Part shown: positions 54,736 through 64,000 of the stretch, piece by piece
Numbering within the stretch: position 1 is the stretch's first letter
Layout of the letters: each line of letters opens with the position of its first letter
Origin: Astragalus membranaceus
Lineage: Eukaryota; Streptophyta; Magnoliopsida; Fabales; Fabaceae
DNA: 64,000 nt
Assembly (NCBI GenBank): GCA_039519185.1
Contig: CM076851.1
Location: 97,895,531 to 97,959,530, forward strand
Direction of reading: 5' to 3'
The notes under the pieces: model-generated
What the model was told of the DNA's origin: nothing
What the model saw: only the letters and a program-made list of their open reading frames with translations
Database searches by the model: none
Made by a program: the position numbers and the translations under genes

Positions 54736-55200
54736 TCGCAAAGCAAAATATAAAAAATTCTACCAAAATTTGACATTTACATTGTCATTCCTTTTAGCAA
54801 TATTCCCTGCCAATTTAATTCAGACCCCAATCCACCAATTCAAGCATAAATATTAAATATCAAAACACATCACTAATATCAAAAGTGTCAATCTAAACCA
54901 TCAACTTAGTTATAAACTACACTAATGTTCAACCCAATCCATCAAATTAGTTAAAAGTGACATACATACCAAATATCAAAACATGCCACTAGTTTACTCA
55001 AATATATCAAACGTGCCCCTAGTTTATCAAAATATACCAATACACTAATGTCGAGTAAACTCAAAAAATTCTGACGAAGCATCTTCAAGTCCAGCTCTGA
55101 ACAATATACCTAACAAATCAAAAACGATAATGATTACTAATTAATTCATAAAACTAATATATTTTGCACATTAATTAAAACATAGATTACCTAGATCTCG

Positions 55201-55660
55201 TCAATAATCGTTATCATAAACGTGGTCTCCATCATCTGCATCTTCGCTCTCATCCTGATGGGCGGACTGACCCTGCTGGGCAGGCTGACCCTGCTGAGCA
55301 GGCTGACCCTGATGGGCAGGCAGGTCTTGCTCGGGAGGCTGCCAATCAGGTGGAGGTGTTGGAATTCCAGAATGGTTAAATACGTACTCAATTAGTCGTT
55401 GCTGTCGTGCAAACCGCTCTTCAAATTGTTGTGACATTTGTTGGATGATCCTACGGGCCTCAGGAGACAGGCCCGCACTCGTCGAAGCTCTAGAGTCTAC
55501 CATATTGTCAGCTATGCCTCCTGTCCCATACACACCACGACTCTTATAGGGCCCTCCAGCAGCCTGCTCCCACAACAAACACTTTAACTTAGCCAACTCA
55601 ACGGGGTCTACTGGTATATCTGACTGAGAGAACAACCGCTGAAACTCCTCCTATCAAATA
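55201..55660 (-). pseudogene. CACTA-encoded protein, last exon only
   Basis: Minus-strand frame of about 150 codons. It is preceded by an acceptor-like TTTGATAG|GAGGAGTTTCAGCGG near 55655, so it looks like a terminal exon without the upstream exons. Features: LKCLLWEQAAGG, YGTGGIADNM, a helical RRIIQQMSQQFEERFARQQRLIEY stretch (seen as a 20-plus residue amphipathic segment near 55400-55470), then four AHQGQPAQQG-like repeats and an acidic tail. It resembles the C-terminal part of Ptta/En/Spm-type accessory proteins. This is a family-level guess, and the role is unproven. Confidence 0.5.
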
Positions 55661-55689
55661 TCAAATGCACAAGTTATAATAGCTATAAT

Positions 55690-57060
55690 AGTAGTTCTTG
55701 TATGCAATATGCTATATGCATGCTTCTTGATTTCCCTTAAATAGCTATAATAGTAGTTCCTGTTTCTGTTTGGTTATAGTAGTAGTTCATGTATGCAATA
55801 TGCTATATGCATGCTTCTTGTTTGGTTATAATAGTAGTGGCTGTATGCAATATGCATGCTTCTTGATTTCCCTTAAATAGCTATAATAGTGGTTCAGAAA
55901 CTATCAGAAACAGAAACTATCAGAAACAATATGCATGCTTCTTTAGTGGCTGTATGCAATATGCATGCTTCTTTAGTGGCTGTATGCAATATCCATTCAG
56001 AAACAATATTCTTGATTTCCCTTAAATAGCTATAATAGTAGTGGCTGTATGCAATATGCATGCTTCTTTAGTGGCTGTATGCAATATCCATTCAGAAACT
56101 ATCAGAAACAGAAACAAACAGAAACTAAACATACTATGCAGAAAACTATCAGAAACAGAAACAGAAATTGCTAAGGTTAATACACTTTCTTGTAGAAAAC
56201 TATCAGAAATTGCTATCAGAAATTGCTAACAGAAATTGCTATCAGAAACAGAAACTATCAGAAACAATATGCATGCTTCTTTAGTGGCTGTATGCAATAT
56301 GCATGCTTCTTTAGTGGCTGTATGCAATATCCATTCAGAAACAATATTCTTGATTTCCCTTAAATAGCTATAATAGTAGTGGCTGTATGCAATATGCATG
56401 CTTCTTTAGTGGCTGTATGCAATATCCATTCAGAAACTATCAGAAACAGAAACAAACAGAAACTAAACATACTATGCAGAAAACTATCAGAAACAGAAAC
56501 AGAAATTGCTAAGGTTAATACACTTTCTTGCAGAAAACTATCAGAAATTGCTATCAGAAATTGCTATCAGAAACAGAAACTCTCAGAAACAATATGCATG
56601 CTTCTTTAGTGGCTGTATGCAATATCCATTCAGAAACAATATTCTTGATTTCCCTTAAATAGCTATAATAGTAGTGGCTGTATGCAATATGCATGCTTCT
56701 TTAGTGGATGTATGCAATATCCATTCAGAAACTATCAGAAACAGAAACTAAACATACTATGCAGAAAACTATCAGAAACAGAAACAGAAATTGCTAAGGT
56801 TAATACACTTTCTTGCAGAAAACTATCAGAAATTGCTATCAGAAACAGAAATTGCTTCTCAGAAACTGAACTAAACATACTATGCAGAAAACTATCAGAA
56901 ACAGAAATTGCTTCTCAGAAACTGCTAACAGAAATTGCTAACAGAAATTGCTATCAGAAACAGAATTTGCTTCTCAGAAACTGAACTAAACATACTATGC
57001 AGAAAACTATCAGAAACAGAAACAAACAGAAACAGAAACAAACAGATGGGTCCTCCTTTC
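55690..57060. repeat. CACTA internal tandem repeats (338 bp unit plus ACAGAAA tract)
   Basis: Higher-order units carrying GTGGCTGTATGCAATATGCA, CTTCTTTAGTGG, ATTCTTGATTTCCC and AGAAACTATCAGAAACAGAA. Two units starting near 56041 and 56379 are almost identical (338 bp period); a third, shorter one starts near 56680. Repeated peptides read from it are not genes. Confidence 0.9.
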
Positions 57061-57489
57061 CTAAGGTTAATACACTTTCTTGCATTTTCACCCAAAAAAC
57101 TAACCATTGATTCTAGAAAAATCAGTTTAAATGCAAAAACGTAATAGAACTACTTCATATTGCATAAATCAAGTTGTATGGGTGTATGCAGATCAGTTCT
57201 ATCAATTTCAAATGCAATCCTAGAGTTCCTACCATCTAATAACAACCACCCAGAAAATCATGAAAATCAGTTTCCAATAATTCCTTTCATCTCAGAAATT
57301 AGTTCCTACCATCTAATTACAGTAATTATGCAGAAACTGAACTAACAGGAAACTGTTTTGCTTTTCAAAACAACCAATTTCTTATTTCCTTGGCAATAAG
57401 AAATTATTGGTTAGTTCCTAGAAATACAAATTTGAGTTACTTTATCACTATCAGCTGTTTTCTATTTCATTTACTTTACATTAGTCTTT

Positions 57490-57804
57490 GGCAAAAGTGC
57501 TCCCGGGGTCCCTTATCTTTATTTAAAGTAACGAATTAGTCCTTTATGTTTTTTTTGTCCCAAATAAGTCCTTTATCTTTCAAATTTTTGACACATAAAT
57601 CCTTTTCCGTTAAGAGTGCTGATTTATGTGTCAAAAAAAGGATTTATGTGTTAAAAATTTGAAACATAAAGGACTGATTTGGGACAGAAAAGGATTTATG
57701 TGTCAAAAATTTAAAACATAAAGGACTGATTTGGGACAAAAAAAAGATAAAGGACCAAATCGTTACTTTAAATAAAGATAAGGGACCCCAGGAGTACTTT
57801 AGCC
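57490..57804. mobile_element. Mutator-type MITE inside the CACTA element (315 bp)
   Basis: Long terminal inverted repeats: GGCAAAAGTGCTCCCGGGGT at the left matches the reverse of the right end (ACCCCAGGAGTACTTTAGCC) with a few changes, and pairing continues through CCTTATCTTTATTTAAAGTA. The 9 bp target duplication TTAGTCTTT is at 57481-57489 and 57805-57813. No coding capacity. The centre repeats AAGGACTGATTTGGGACA. Confidence 0.93.
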
Positions 57805-58819
57805 TTAGTCTTTTTAACAAGTTTCATACACATGTTAATAAAATATGAGCTGCTAAACGATTGCACCTATGTCCAGAATGTCAGCACAGTGATTTTGCTA
57901 ATAAAATGGCTCCAAATAGCACCAAGTTTCATACCACCAAACACAACAACAACACAAACAGAATCAAACACATTTTTAGCAGTAAATTTAAGCACAAATC
58001 GAAGAACTCACCGGAATTGAAGCCTAGTTCGAAATTCTCCGAATTTCACCGAAACCGCAACTTAAAACAACAACACAACACCTCCCAGGAATTTCCAGCA
58101 GTACCCACAACCCCCAAACACTCCAAATGGAACTTCCTGATGCAATTAAACCCCAAAACAAGCTTCATTTGATACTCTCGATAGTTCATTATTAATTAAT
58201 TAGCCAAGGAACGCATCCCCACATGAATTGTGTAGAAAGAATTACCTCAAAGATCTTTGCTCACTCCGCCTTGGTTGCTGAAGCTCTAGCTCTCACTCCG
58301 CATAGGAACTGTCAAACAATCTAACAGCAGCAGCAATATGATAACATTATTAATCAGAAATGCAGCATTATTAATCAGAAATTCAAAAATGACTTGGACA
58401 ATGCAGCATTATTAGAGACAGATGACGGGAAACAAAACCTACCCCTTGTAGAAACCTAATATGCAAATGTGAATGCTCACAACATGCAAGTAGATGAACT
58501 GTCAAATTATATTCAAGGCATTAAAACAACTAAGAAAAAAAAACGGTTTGCTTCTGGAATTGGAGATTGCTTCGGATTGGAGGTTGTGAAATACTGTGAG
58601 AGAAGGGTTTGCTTCTGGAATGCCATCGGATTAAACGCATCATGAAACAGAAATCAAAGAAAAGGGAAGAGACGAAACTGAAATCAAAGAAAAGGGAAGA
58701 GACGAAACTGAAATCAAAGAAAAGGAAACTGAAATCAAAAACCCTAAAACCCTAAAATGCATCATAAAACAGAAATCAAAGAAAAGGGAAAAGGGAAGGC
58801 GATTTACCTGGTAGAGACG

Positions 58820-58995
58820 AACGGCGTGGAGTGAGGAGGGCGAAGAACGCGAGTTCGCGAACGGCGTGGAGTGAGGAGGGCGGAGAACGCGAAGGTGTGG
58901 AGTGAGGAGGGCGGAGAACGCGAAGGCGTGGAGTGAGGAGGGCGGAGAACGCGAAGTCGTGGAGTGAGGAGGGAAGAGAACGCGAAGGCGTGAGG
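58820..58995. repeat. ~31 bp tandem repeats near CACTA right end
   Basis: Five to six units of GGCGTGGAGTGAGGAGGGCG followed by GAGAACGCGAAG. Upstream (58670-58790) is a shorter array of GAAACTGAAATCAAAGAAAAGG units. Confidence 0.88.
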
Positions 58996-59099
58996 AGGTG
59001 AGGGCTTGAGTCAGGGGTCTGAGAGAGTGAGGAGTGAGGAGTGAAACGGTTCTGAGAGAAGAGATGAGTACTGATCGCGTGATTTAAAATTAGACTTTA

Positions 59100-59310
59100 A
59101 CATTTGCGACGGGCTTGCGACGAAACATCCGTCGCAAGTTTGCGACCAACATCATTGCCCGTCGCAAATTAGTGACGCAAATGTCTTCCCGTCACAAATT
59201 ATGAGCGGGATTGTTACCGCCAACGCACAAATTCACTTTCCGTCGCAAACCCGTCGCAAATTAGCGACGGGTAGTTGTCCGTGGGAAACTTTCGTAGCAA
59301 TATTGACTTA
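59100..59310. repeat. CACTA right subterminal repeats
   Basis: About ten copies of GCGACGGG / CCGTCGCAAATT-type motifs, mirroring the left subterminal block. Confidence 0.88.
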
Positions 59311-59324
59311 TTCTTGTAGTGTAA

Positions 59325-59645
59325 TGATATGATTGATCATAAGATGTTCAAGTAATACATGGGTAAAGAAACTAAAAGAAATAACTTTGGTGCTTCATAT
59401 CTTTAGAAACTGTATTAAACACAACCTCATCTAATAGATTCATACCTAAAGCTGCTGTTAATCTTTATGCATCTGTTATGAACATTGCATATTTCAAATA
59501 AAGTCTTGCATGCTATATTCTCATGTTAGAATCGTGTTGATATGTTTTCAAAAAAAAAATGTTTCAATAGAAACTTGAAAGGCAAAATCCCATGTCTCTC
59601 CTTCTGTTGTACCTATTAAAATCTTTTCTTCAACAAGTGGCAAAA
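59325..59645. other. Unassigned AT-rich sequence
   Basis: Between the CACTA target duplication and the MULE-like element. No ORF or motif recognised; presumed decayed copia remnant. Confidence 0.4.
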
Positions 59646-60443
59646 AAACCATTCCACCAAAAAAAAAAATTTACCTAAATACTACACTTTCTACATTATA
59701 TACCAAAGTAACCCACTTTTTTTTAAGTGGAGAACTCGCCCCCCACCAAACCGAGTTCTAAATGTGGATCCACCGTACACAATGCATAATGTTTTCAATA
59801 CTTACATTGTGGAGTTCCCACCCTTGCCAACTGAGACCTCATGGCCTGATTTCAATACTATTGAACTACAGCATGATCCAACTAAACGAAGAGATAAAAA
59901 GGGCCGTCCACAGTCTACCCGTATTCGTACAGCGATGGATCAAAGAGAAACGGGTACCCGCACCAAAAGATGCGGAATTTGTAGAAATGAGGGTCACAAC
60001 AAAAATAACTGCCCTAACCGCAATGTCAACTAGTCACATTTACTACCACTGTTCTTTTCGTATTAGTCTTTTAAATCAATTTATGTCTTTTAATATTACT
60101 TTGTGACACTTAAATTTATATTTTTTTTAAATAATTAAATTTAGTATTTATACTTTACAAATTATTCTAATTATTTAAATTAATTATTGTAATTAAATTA
60201 AATTAATTTATATTTTAATCAAATTAAATATAAGAAATTTAAAAAATAAAAAAACGCAGGTCAGAACTCTCCCTGGTGGGGGCGAGTTCTGAACTAGAAA
60301 TAAAAAAAAATTGGAAAATTTTAGTTTAGAAAGTTGTTGGGTGGTGGGGGCAAGTTCTCCACTTAAAAAAAAGTGGGTTATTTTGGTATTTAATGTAGAA
60401 AGTGTAGTATTTAGGTAATTTTTTTTTTGGTATGGAATGGTTT
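59646..60443. mobile_element. Small MULE-like element with ~105 bp inverted repeats
   Basis: The left end AAACCATTCC through ACTACACTTTCTACAT and AGTGGAGAACTCGCC (59646-59755) is the inverse of the right end (60336-60443). A zinc-knuckle transposase C-terminal remnant lies between them. I could not fix a 9 bp target duplication with confidence, because both flanks are A- or T-rich at the join. Confidence 0.75.
59764..60033 (+). pseudogene. MULE transposase C-terminal remnant
   Basis: An 89-codon frame: MDPPYTMHNVF, a linker ending RRDKKGRPQSTRIRTAMD, then the zinc knuckle CGICRNEGHNKNNCP (C-X2-C-X4-H-X4-C) and stop. The GRPxSTRIR plus CxxCxxxGHxxxxCP ending is typical of plant MULE/PMD-type transposases after the SWIM zinc finger, which is absent here along with the catalytic domain. 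The fragment is kept between intact inverted repeats, like a deletion derivative. Confidence 0.7.
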
Positions 60444-60899
60444 ATCTCTGGAATAGTGATCAACTATTTAGAGCCCGTAAGTTATCCTTTGAGAAATTGA
60501 AAAAAAAAACAAAAATATAGGAACTTCTGAAAACATAAGATACATGATAAATCAAATTCAGGGTAACCACCAAAAATATTTTGGTCTAATCAAACTATGT
60601 GCATCTCAGAAGACTCTTGAACTTATATTATTATTTCTTTCTCACAATTTTTTGTTTAGAAATAATAATATAAGTTCACTGCCTACTTAAAACAAAATTG
60701 TAAAGTCATTAAAAAACTCTCTCTCAAAGATAAACATAGTCGTTGAAAATCCTCAACGACTATACGTCAAATCAAGACTGTCCTGACCGTACAATCTCCA
60801 ATCAAGACTCTCTATAAAAGAAGCATTTGTGCTCGCATTTCTTGTATCTCTTCTCATCAAACCTTCTCTTTCAAATTTTTCCTCATCAAGATATCAAAA
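60444..60899 (+). promoter_or_regulatory. Region upstream of env-like ORF with TATA motif
   Basis: No ORF. CTCTATAAAAGAAGC at 60809-60823 is a good TATA box, 80-90 bp upstream of the ATG at 60900. It is followed by a pyrimidine-rich leader (TTCTCATCAAACCTTCTCTTTC), which looks like a promoter plus 5' UTR. Confidence 0.4.
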
Positions 60900-62391
60900 A
60901 TGTCTCATTGAACATTCCTTACTCAGCCACAATCTTCTGAATCTCAGCTCTCCGATCATAAACTCTCTCCTATTGCTTCAAAGCCAAATACCATCATGAT
61001 AGGAAGTGTAGAGTGCACTTTAAGAGAAACCAAAAACTCACAATCCCCATATGATGAACTTTTTGCTGAAATCTTTTGGACCAAAAGGAGCATAGAAACA
61101 AGAAAGATCTTTAATTTAGATGATCTAAGAAACCGAGGTCATGACATCTCTCTATATCTGGAATGGATATACCAAAATGGGAAAACTTTGTTCAAATCAA
61201 AGAAAGAGTGTATGCTCTGCTGATTAGAGATTTCTACCACAACGCTCAACTAGATGATTTATAAAAACAAGAATTGTCACCTAGGCTTGTGACAAAGAAA
61301 TCCATCTCACTGAAGAGATATTTGAAGAAGCTCTTGAAATTCCCATTGAAAATAGAAAAATCTTTGAAGCTGATTGGTTTGATTTCTCTACTTCTCATCC
61401 ATACATTCTCAAAGATCCTTCATCCAGATTAACTACCTCAAATCTTCTTGATCATGTCAAAATCCTGCACAAACTATGTGTGCATAATCTTGTTCCAAGA
61501 AGTGCATACCATGATGAAGTTACTGATCTTCTTGTCATCTATCACCTGCTTAGAATGGAACCAACAAGTCTTCCCTATCTGATTCTAAATCACATCCTGA
61601 ACATCATGCAACCTTTCAGAAATAAGATATGCTTGCCTTACGACATGGCTCTCACCAAAGTATTCAGGCTTGTAGGAATAGACTTATCATCTCAACCCTA
61701 TTATGATGACATAGCATCATTTGATTCTCAAAACTTGATACAATTAGGACTAGAGTTGAACCCAACCATTCCAGAACAATCTGATCAATATGATGATGAA
61801 GTTAGAAGTGGAGAAAGAGCAAGAAGAAATTTTTAATATGAAACAAAGTTGAGAAAGGATCTAGAAGCAAAATTTGGGGATATTAGCTACCTCTTTAGGG
61901 AAAAGGATCATGAAGCTGCAAAAGAACCTACTCAAGAGAGAAAGATTTATCATATGTTCATAGGAGCCACTTCTCAACTTAGAACCTGTCCAAAAGATAT
62001 TTCTGTGAATCAGTCAAAACTCCTGCTCACCTATCCCAAAAATAGAAATTCAGAACATGACAAGATGGGCAAAGACATCAAGGGAAAAGGAAAAATCCAT
62101 GAAGTACAAGAAAGTCATTTGAGCAGCTTAGAAGAAACAAGATCTTCTGAGGAAGAAAAAGAAACATCTTCAAAGGAAACCAGTCCTTCTCCAAATGTAG
62201 CCTGTGAAGACTCAAAATTCTTCAAGCTATACGGATATTCACATCCCAGATATGCAAAGACCCAACAATCAACTACCAAACCTGTAGAACCCTCCATCTC
62301 TTCAAAGATCTCCGAACTTGAAAAACAAATAAAGAAAATTAAAATTTATCTCCATCAATCTATGCTCAATCAGAATCAAATCTTCAATTGA
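60900..62391 (+). pseudogene. Env-like ORF of a sirevirus/Maximus-type copia element, broken
   Basis: Similar in layout to the putative envelope-like proteins that follow pol in SIRE/Maximus elements: IFWTKRSIETRKIFNLDDL with RGHDISLYLEW, then the block DLLVIYHLLR...LPYLILNHI...CLPYDMALTKVFR, then a Lys/Glu/Ser-rich tail. Breaks: TGA at codon 4 (60909-60911), a frameshift near 61203, a TAA near 61260 followed by another shift, and TAA at 61834-61836 in an otherwise continuous frame. The final segment 61837-62391 is open (184 codons, acidic, with a terminal SKISELEKQIKKIK coiled-coil). No transmembrane segment is evident, and the function of such ORFs is unproven. Confidence 0.6.
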
Positions 62392-62641
62392 CAAAATGTT
62401 CAAACAACCAAAATCAACAACATGCATCACTGGATACGTTCTCTAGAATCATCTTCTGAGTCTGTATCTAGTTCATCACCATATGTGTCCGTCATACCCC
62501 CTCTTTTGAGTGATATGACAAAGGGGGAGAAAGTAGTTTGAGTAAGTTTAAGGATGAAAAGAAAATGAGGAAATTAAAAGAGAGTGAAAGAAAATCTATC
62601 ATTTGTAACCATGTCCTCTTAATAAATATATTTTGTTACTG
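62392..62641 (+). other. Copia 3' non-coding sequence with purine-rich block
   Basis: Contains ACAAAGGGGGAGAAAG (about 62518-62533), a polypurine-like block of the kind repeated in sireviruses upstream of the true primer. Nothing else recognised. Confidence 0.5.
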
Positions 62642-62650
62642 TATAATATA

Positions 62651-63019
62651 GGCTTAAATAGTTATTACCCTGCAAATATCCTCATTATCCAGTTACCCCC
62701 TGACATTAGTGCCACGTGGCAGTCATCCATTGGTTGCTGACGTGGCACATGTCAGTGCCACGTGGCCCAGGTGACATAAATGCTGACGTGGCATGTCAGT
62801 GCCACGTGTCACAGAGGCCCAATAATATGATGACACGTGGCACTGACGTCAGGGGGGTAACTGGATAAAGTTACATTTGACATTTTTTAACAGAAAAGTT
62901 AACAGGAGGGGGGTAACTAGATAACGTTACATTTTACAAGGTGTTTTTTAAACCTTTTTTCTTTGTAGGGGGGTAACTAGATAATGAGGATATTTGCAGG
63001 GGTAATAACTATTTAAGCC
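62651..63019. mobile_element. Mutator-type MITE with G-box palindromes (369 bp)
   Basis: Inverted ends GGCTTAAATAGTTATTACCC and GGGTAATAACTATTTAAGCC (one extra G at the right) extend about 50 bp through CAAATATCCTCATTATC. A perfect 9 bp target duplication TATAATATA flanks it (62642-62650, 63020-63028). The core repeats TGCCACGTGGC and TGACGTGGCA motifs. No ORF. Confidence 0.93.
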
Positions 63020-63028
63020 TATAATATA

Positions 63029-63340
63029 TGTGCTATATTGTTAATATTTGTGCTATTCTTTAGCGCATTTTCTATTGTGCTCATCCATGCTACTAAAGGC
63101 ATATGTCTGACCAAACAAGTCTATGCTTGTTGCATGTTGTTGTCTTTATAAATGCCTCTAGACCAAGATATTTCAAACCTTAACACACAATGAAATATTG
63201 GTTTAAATATGCAACTATCTATGGTATATCTAAAATGCATAACCTCAGGGGGAGCATATGCATATTCACAGGGGGAGCATATATTTAAACAACTGTTATA
63301 TCAGACAACTTAAAATCTTCTCAAAATGTTCGTGATCATC
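63029..63340 (+). other. Copia 3' region with repeated GGGGGAGCATAT blocks
   Basis: Two copies of CAGGGGGAGCATATGCATAT / CAGGGGGAGCATATATTTAA at about 63247-63290, typical multiple polypurine-like blocks before a sirevirus 3' LTR. No ORF. Confidence 0.6.
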
Positions 63341-63535
63341 AAAAAGGGGGAGATTGTTGAGGCAAAATCCCTTGGATCAAATTTTGATGGAAACAAAACC
63401 ATTTTGATAAGTGTTTAAGTTGTCTTCATCAAAAAGGAGGAGATTGTTGAGGCAAAATCCCTTGGATCAAGTTTTGATGGAAATTAAACAAACCATTCTG
63501 ATAAGTGTTTAAGTTATCTGATCCATTTTGGATCT
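63341..63535 (+). repeat. Sirevirus-like 3' LTR start with duplicated polypurine junction
   Basis: AAAAAGGGGGAGAT precedes TTGTTGAGGCAAAATCCCTT, the form of a SIRE/Maximus 3' LTR start. The same junction recurs 90 bp later (AAAAAGGAGGAGATTGTTGA, 63431-63450). The LTR identity is lost after about 63530, so only the first 100-180 bp are present. Confidence 0.65.
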
Positions 63536-64000
63536 GTTGTTCTTCGTCAAACTCTTAGGTCCTAGCCGTGGATTCAGCCAGAGGTTTGGGAAGGTTTTTT
63601 TTTATTCCTCTATTCTTCAAGCGATTGCGCCAAGGAGCGAACTCTGCTCTTTGACTGTGGGTATCCTGACTCATCTAGAAAGGGCCAGGTTGGGTGAGAG
63701 GGACTGCGAGGTTTGGATTATACTACTGGCTAATGCATGGAAATAAAGATAAAGTGCGACAAAAGCAGATAGATAAAATAAACGTAGAGTTTTTGATTGA
63801 TTGATGTGTGTCTGTTCTGTACAATTGCTCTTCTATTTATATACATAGGCTCTCGTCGGCCACTACTATAGGCAACATTTACCTACCGTTGGATCAATCT
63901 AAGATCAACGATTGTCATCGTTCCTAAGCCCTAAAGAGGTGGAGTAACCACCCACGATCTTACTAGCACGGTTAGTGGGGTGAACTCCCTCACTCCTTCG
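63536..64000 (-). other. Unassigned LTR-like sequence
   Basis: The sequence character changes near 63536 (less AT-rich). A minus-strand TATA box TATAAATAG at 63841-63833 is followed downstream by a short leader and an AT-rich tract, which is reminiscent of a retrotransposon LTR read leftward. Neither terminus nor a partner repeat is in the window. A 72-codon plus-strand ORF at 63528 has no recognisable features. Confidence 0.35.

Larger units (their letters stand above)
54404..59321. mobile_element. CACTA (En/Spm) DNA transposon, 4.9 kb, probably non-autonomous
   Basis: Left end CACTGCAAGAAAA, right end TTCTTGTAGTG (inverse CACTACAAGAA), flanked by the 3 bp duplication TAA at 54401-54403 and 59322-59324. 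Both subterminal regions are packed with copies of TTTGCGACGG or its complement. The only protein-like sequence is one C-terminal exon (55201-55660). I saw no TNP2/TNPD-type transposase core, so it would need an enzyme in trans. Note the variant CACTG at one end. Confidence 0.93.

Noticed and set aside
55690..57060. Repeat protein gene (repeated MAVCNMHASL-type peptides)
   Set aside because: The peptides follow a 338 bp DNA repeat with stops and frame changes between units.
57861..58172. 103-codon plus-strand ORF near the CACTA right half
   Set aside because: No recognisable domain, Asn/Lys/Thr-rich composition as expected from AT-rich DNA, and no start context or neighbouring exon support.
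50470..63535. A complete Maximus/SIRE element between the two copia ends
   Set aside because: PBS, env-like ORF, PPT and LTR start are in the right order, but no gag-pol is visible and the two LTR fragments do not overlap, so unity of the element cannot be shown.

Overview
The window looks like intergenic DNA from a large plant genome, built almost entirely of transposable elements nested in one another. I see no host gene, rRNA, tRNA or CRISPR array. A giant Ogre-type Ty3/gypsy element, together with Athila, Tekay and sirevirus-like elements, suggests a legume, perhaps of the pea/vetch/clover group. That host assignment is inference.

The backbone (9786-50375, minus strand) is an Ogre retrotransposon. 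It has a 3.8 kb 5' LTR with the primer-binding site beside it, an extra ORF1 upstream of gag, a gag-protease ORF, a short predicted intron that removes the gag-pro stop codon and joins pol in frame, RT/RNase H, a second archaeal-type RNase H, integrase, a 1.5 kb 3' region and a truncated 3' LTR. ORF1 and gag-pro are open; pol carries one frameshift and two nonsense codons.

Three insertions interrupt Ogre. (1) An Athila-type element (plus strand, LTR end at 9785) sits in the 3' LTR. Its integrase gene is in turn interrupted by a Tat-lineage element (1-6883, minus) that runs off the left edge. (2) A non-coding LTR element (LARD) arranged LTR-internal-LTR-internal-LTR (16237-29425) sits in the RT domain between CAAGT target duplications. 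(3) A nearly intact Tekay-like chromovirus (36814-46075, minus) with two 2350 bp LTRs sits in the leader between ACTTA duplications.

Right of the Ogre 5' LTR lie 94 bp of Ogre internal sequence, where flanking DNA would be expected. This suggests a former tandem Ogre array sharing an LTR. From about 50.47 kb to 63.5 kb are remnants of a Ty1/copia sirevirus-like element on the plus strand (LTR end, PBS, broken env-like ORF, PPT and 3' LTR start). It is studded with an Ogre-type solo LTR (51403-53443), a CACTA transposon (54404-59321) holding a Mutator-type MITE, a small MULE-like element with a zinc-knuckle transposase remnant (59646-60443), and a second Mutator-type MITE rich in G-box palindromes (62651-63019). 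The last 470 bp resemble part of another LTR that I cannot place.

Boundaries come from reading termini, target duplications and repeated sequence by eye; family names come from domain order and motifs. No alignment or database search was run.
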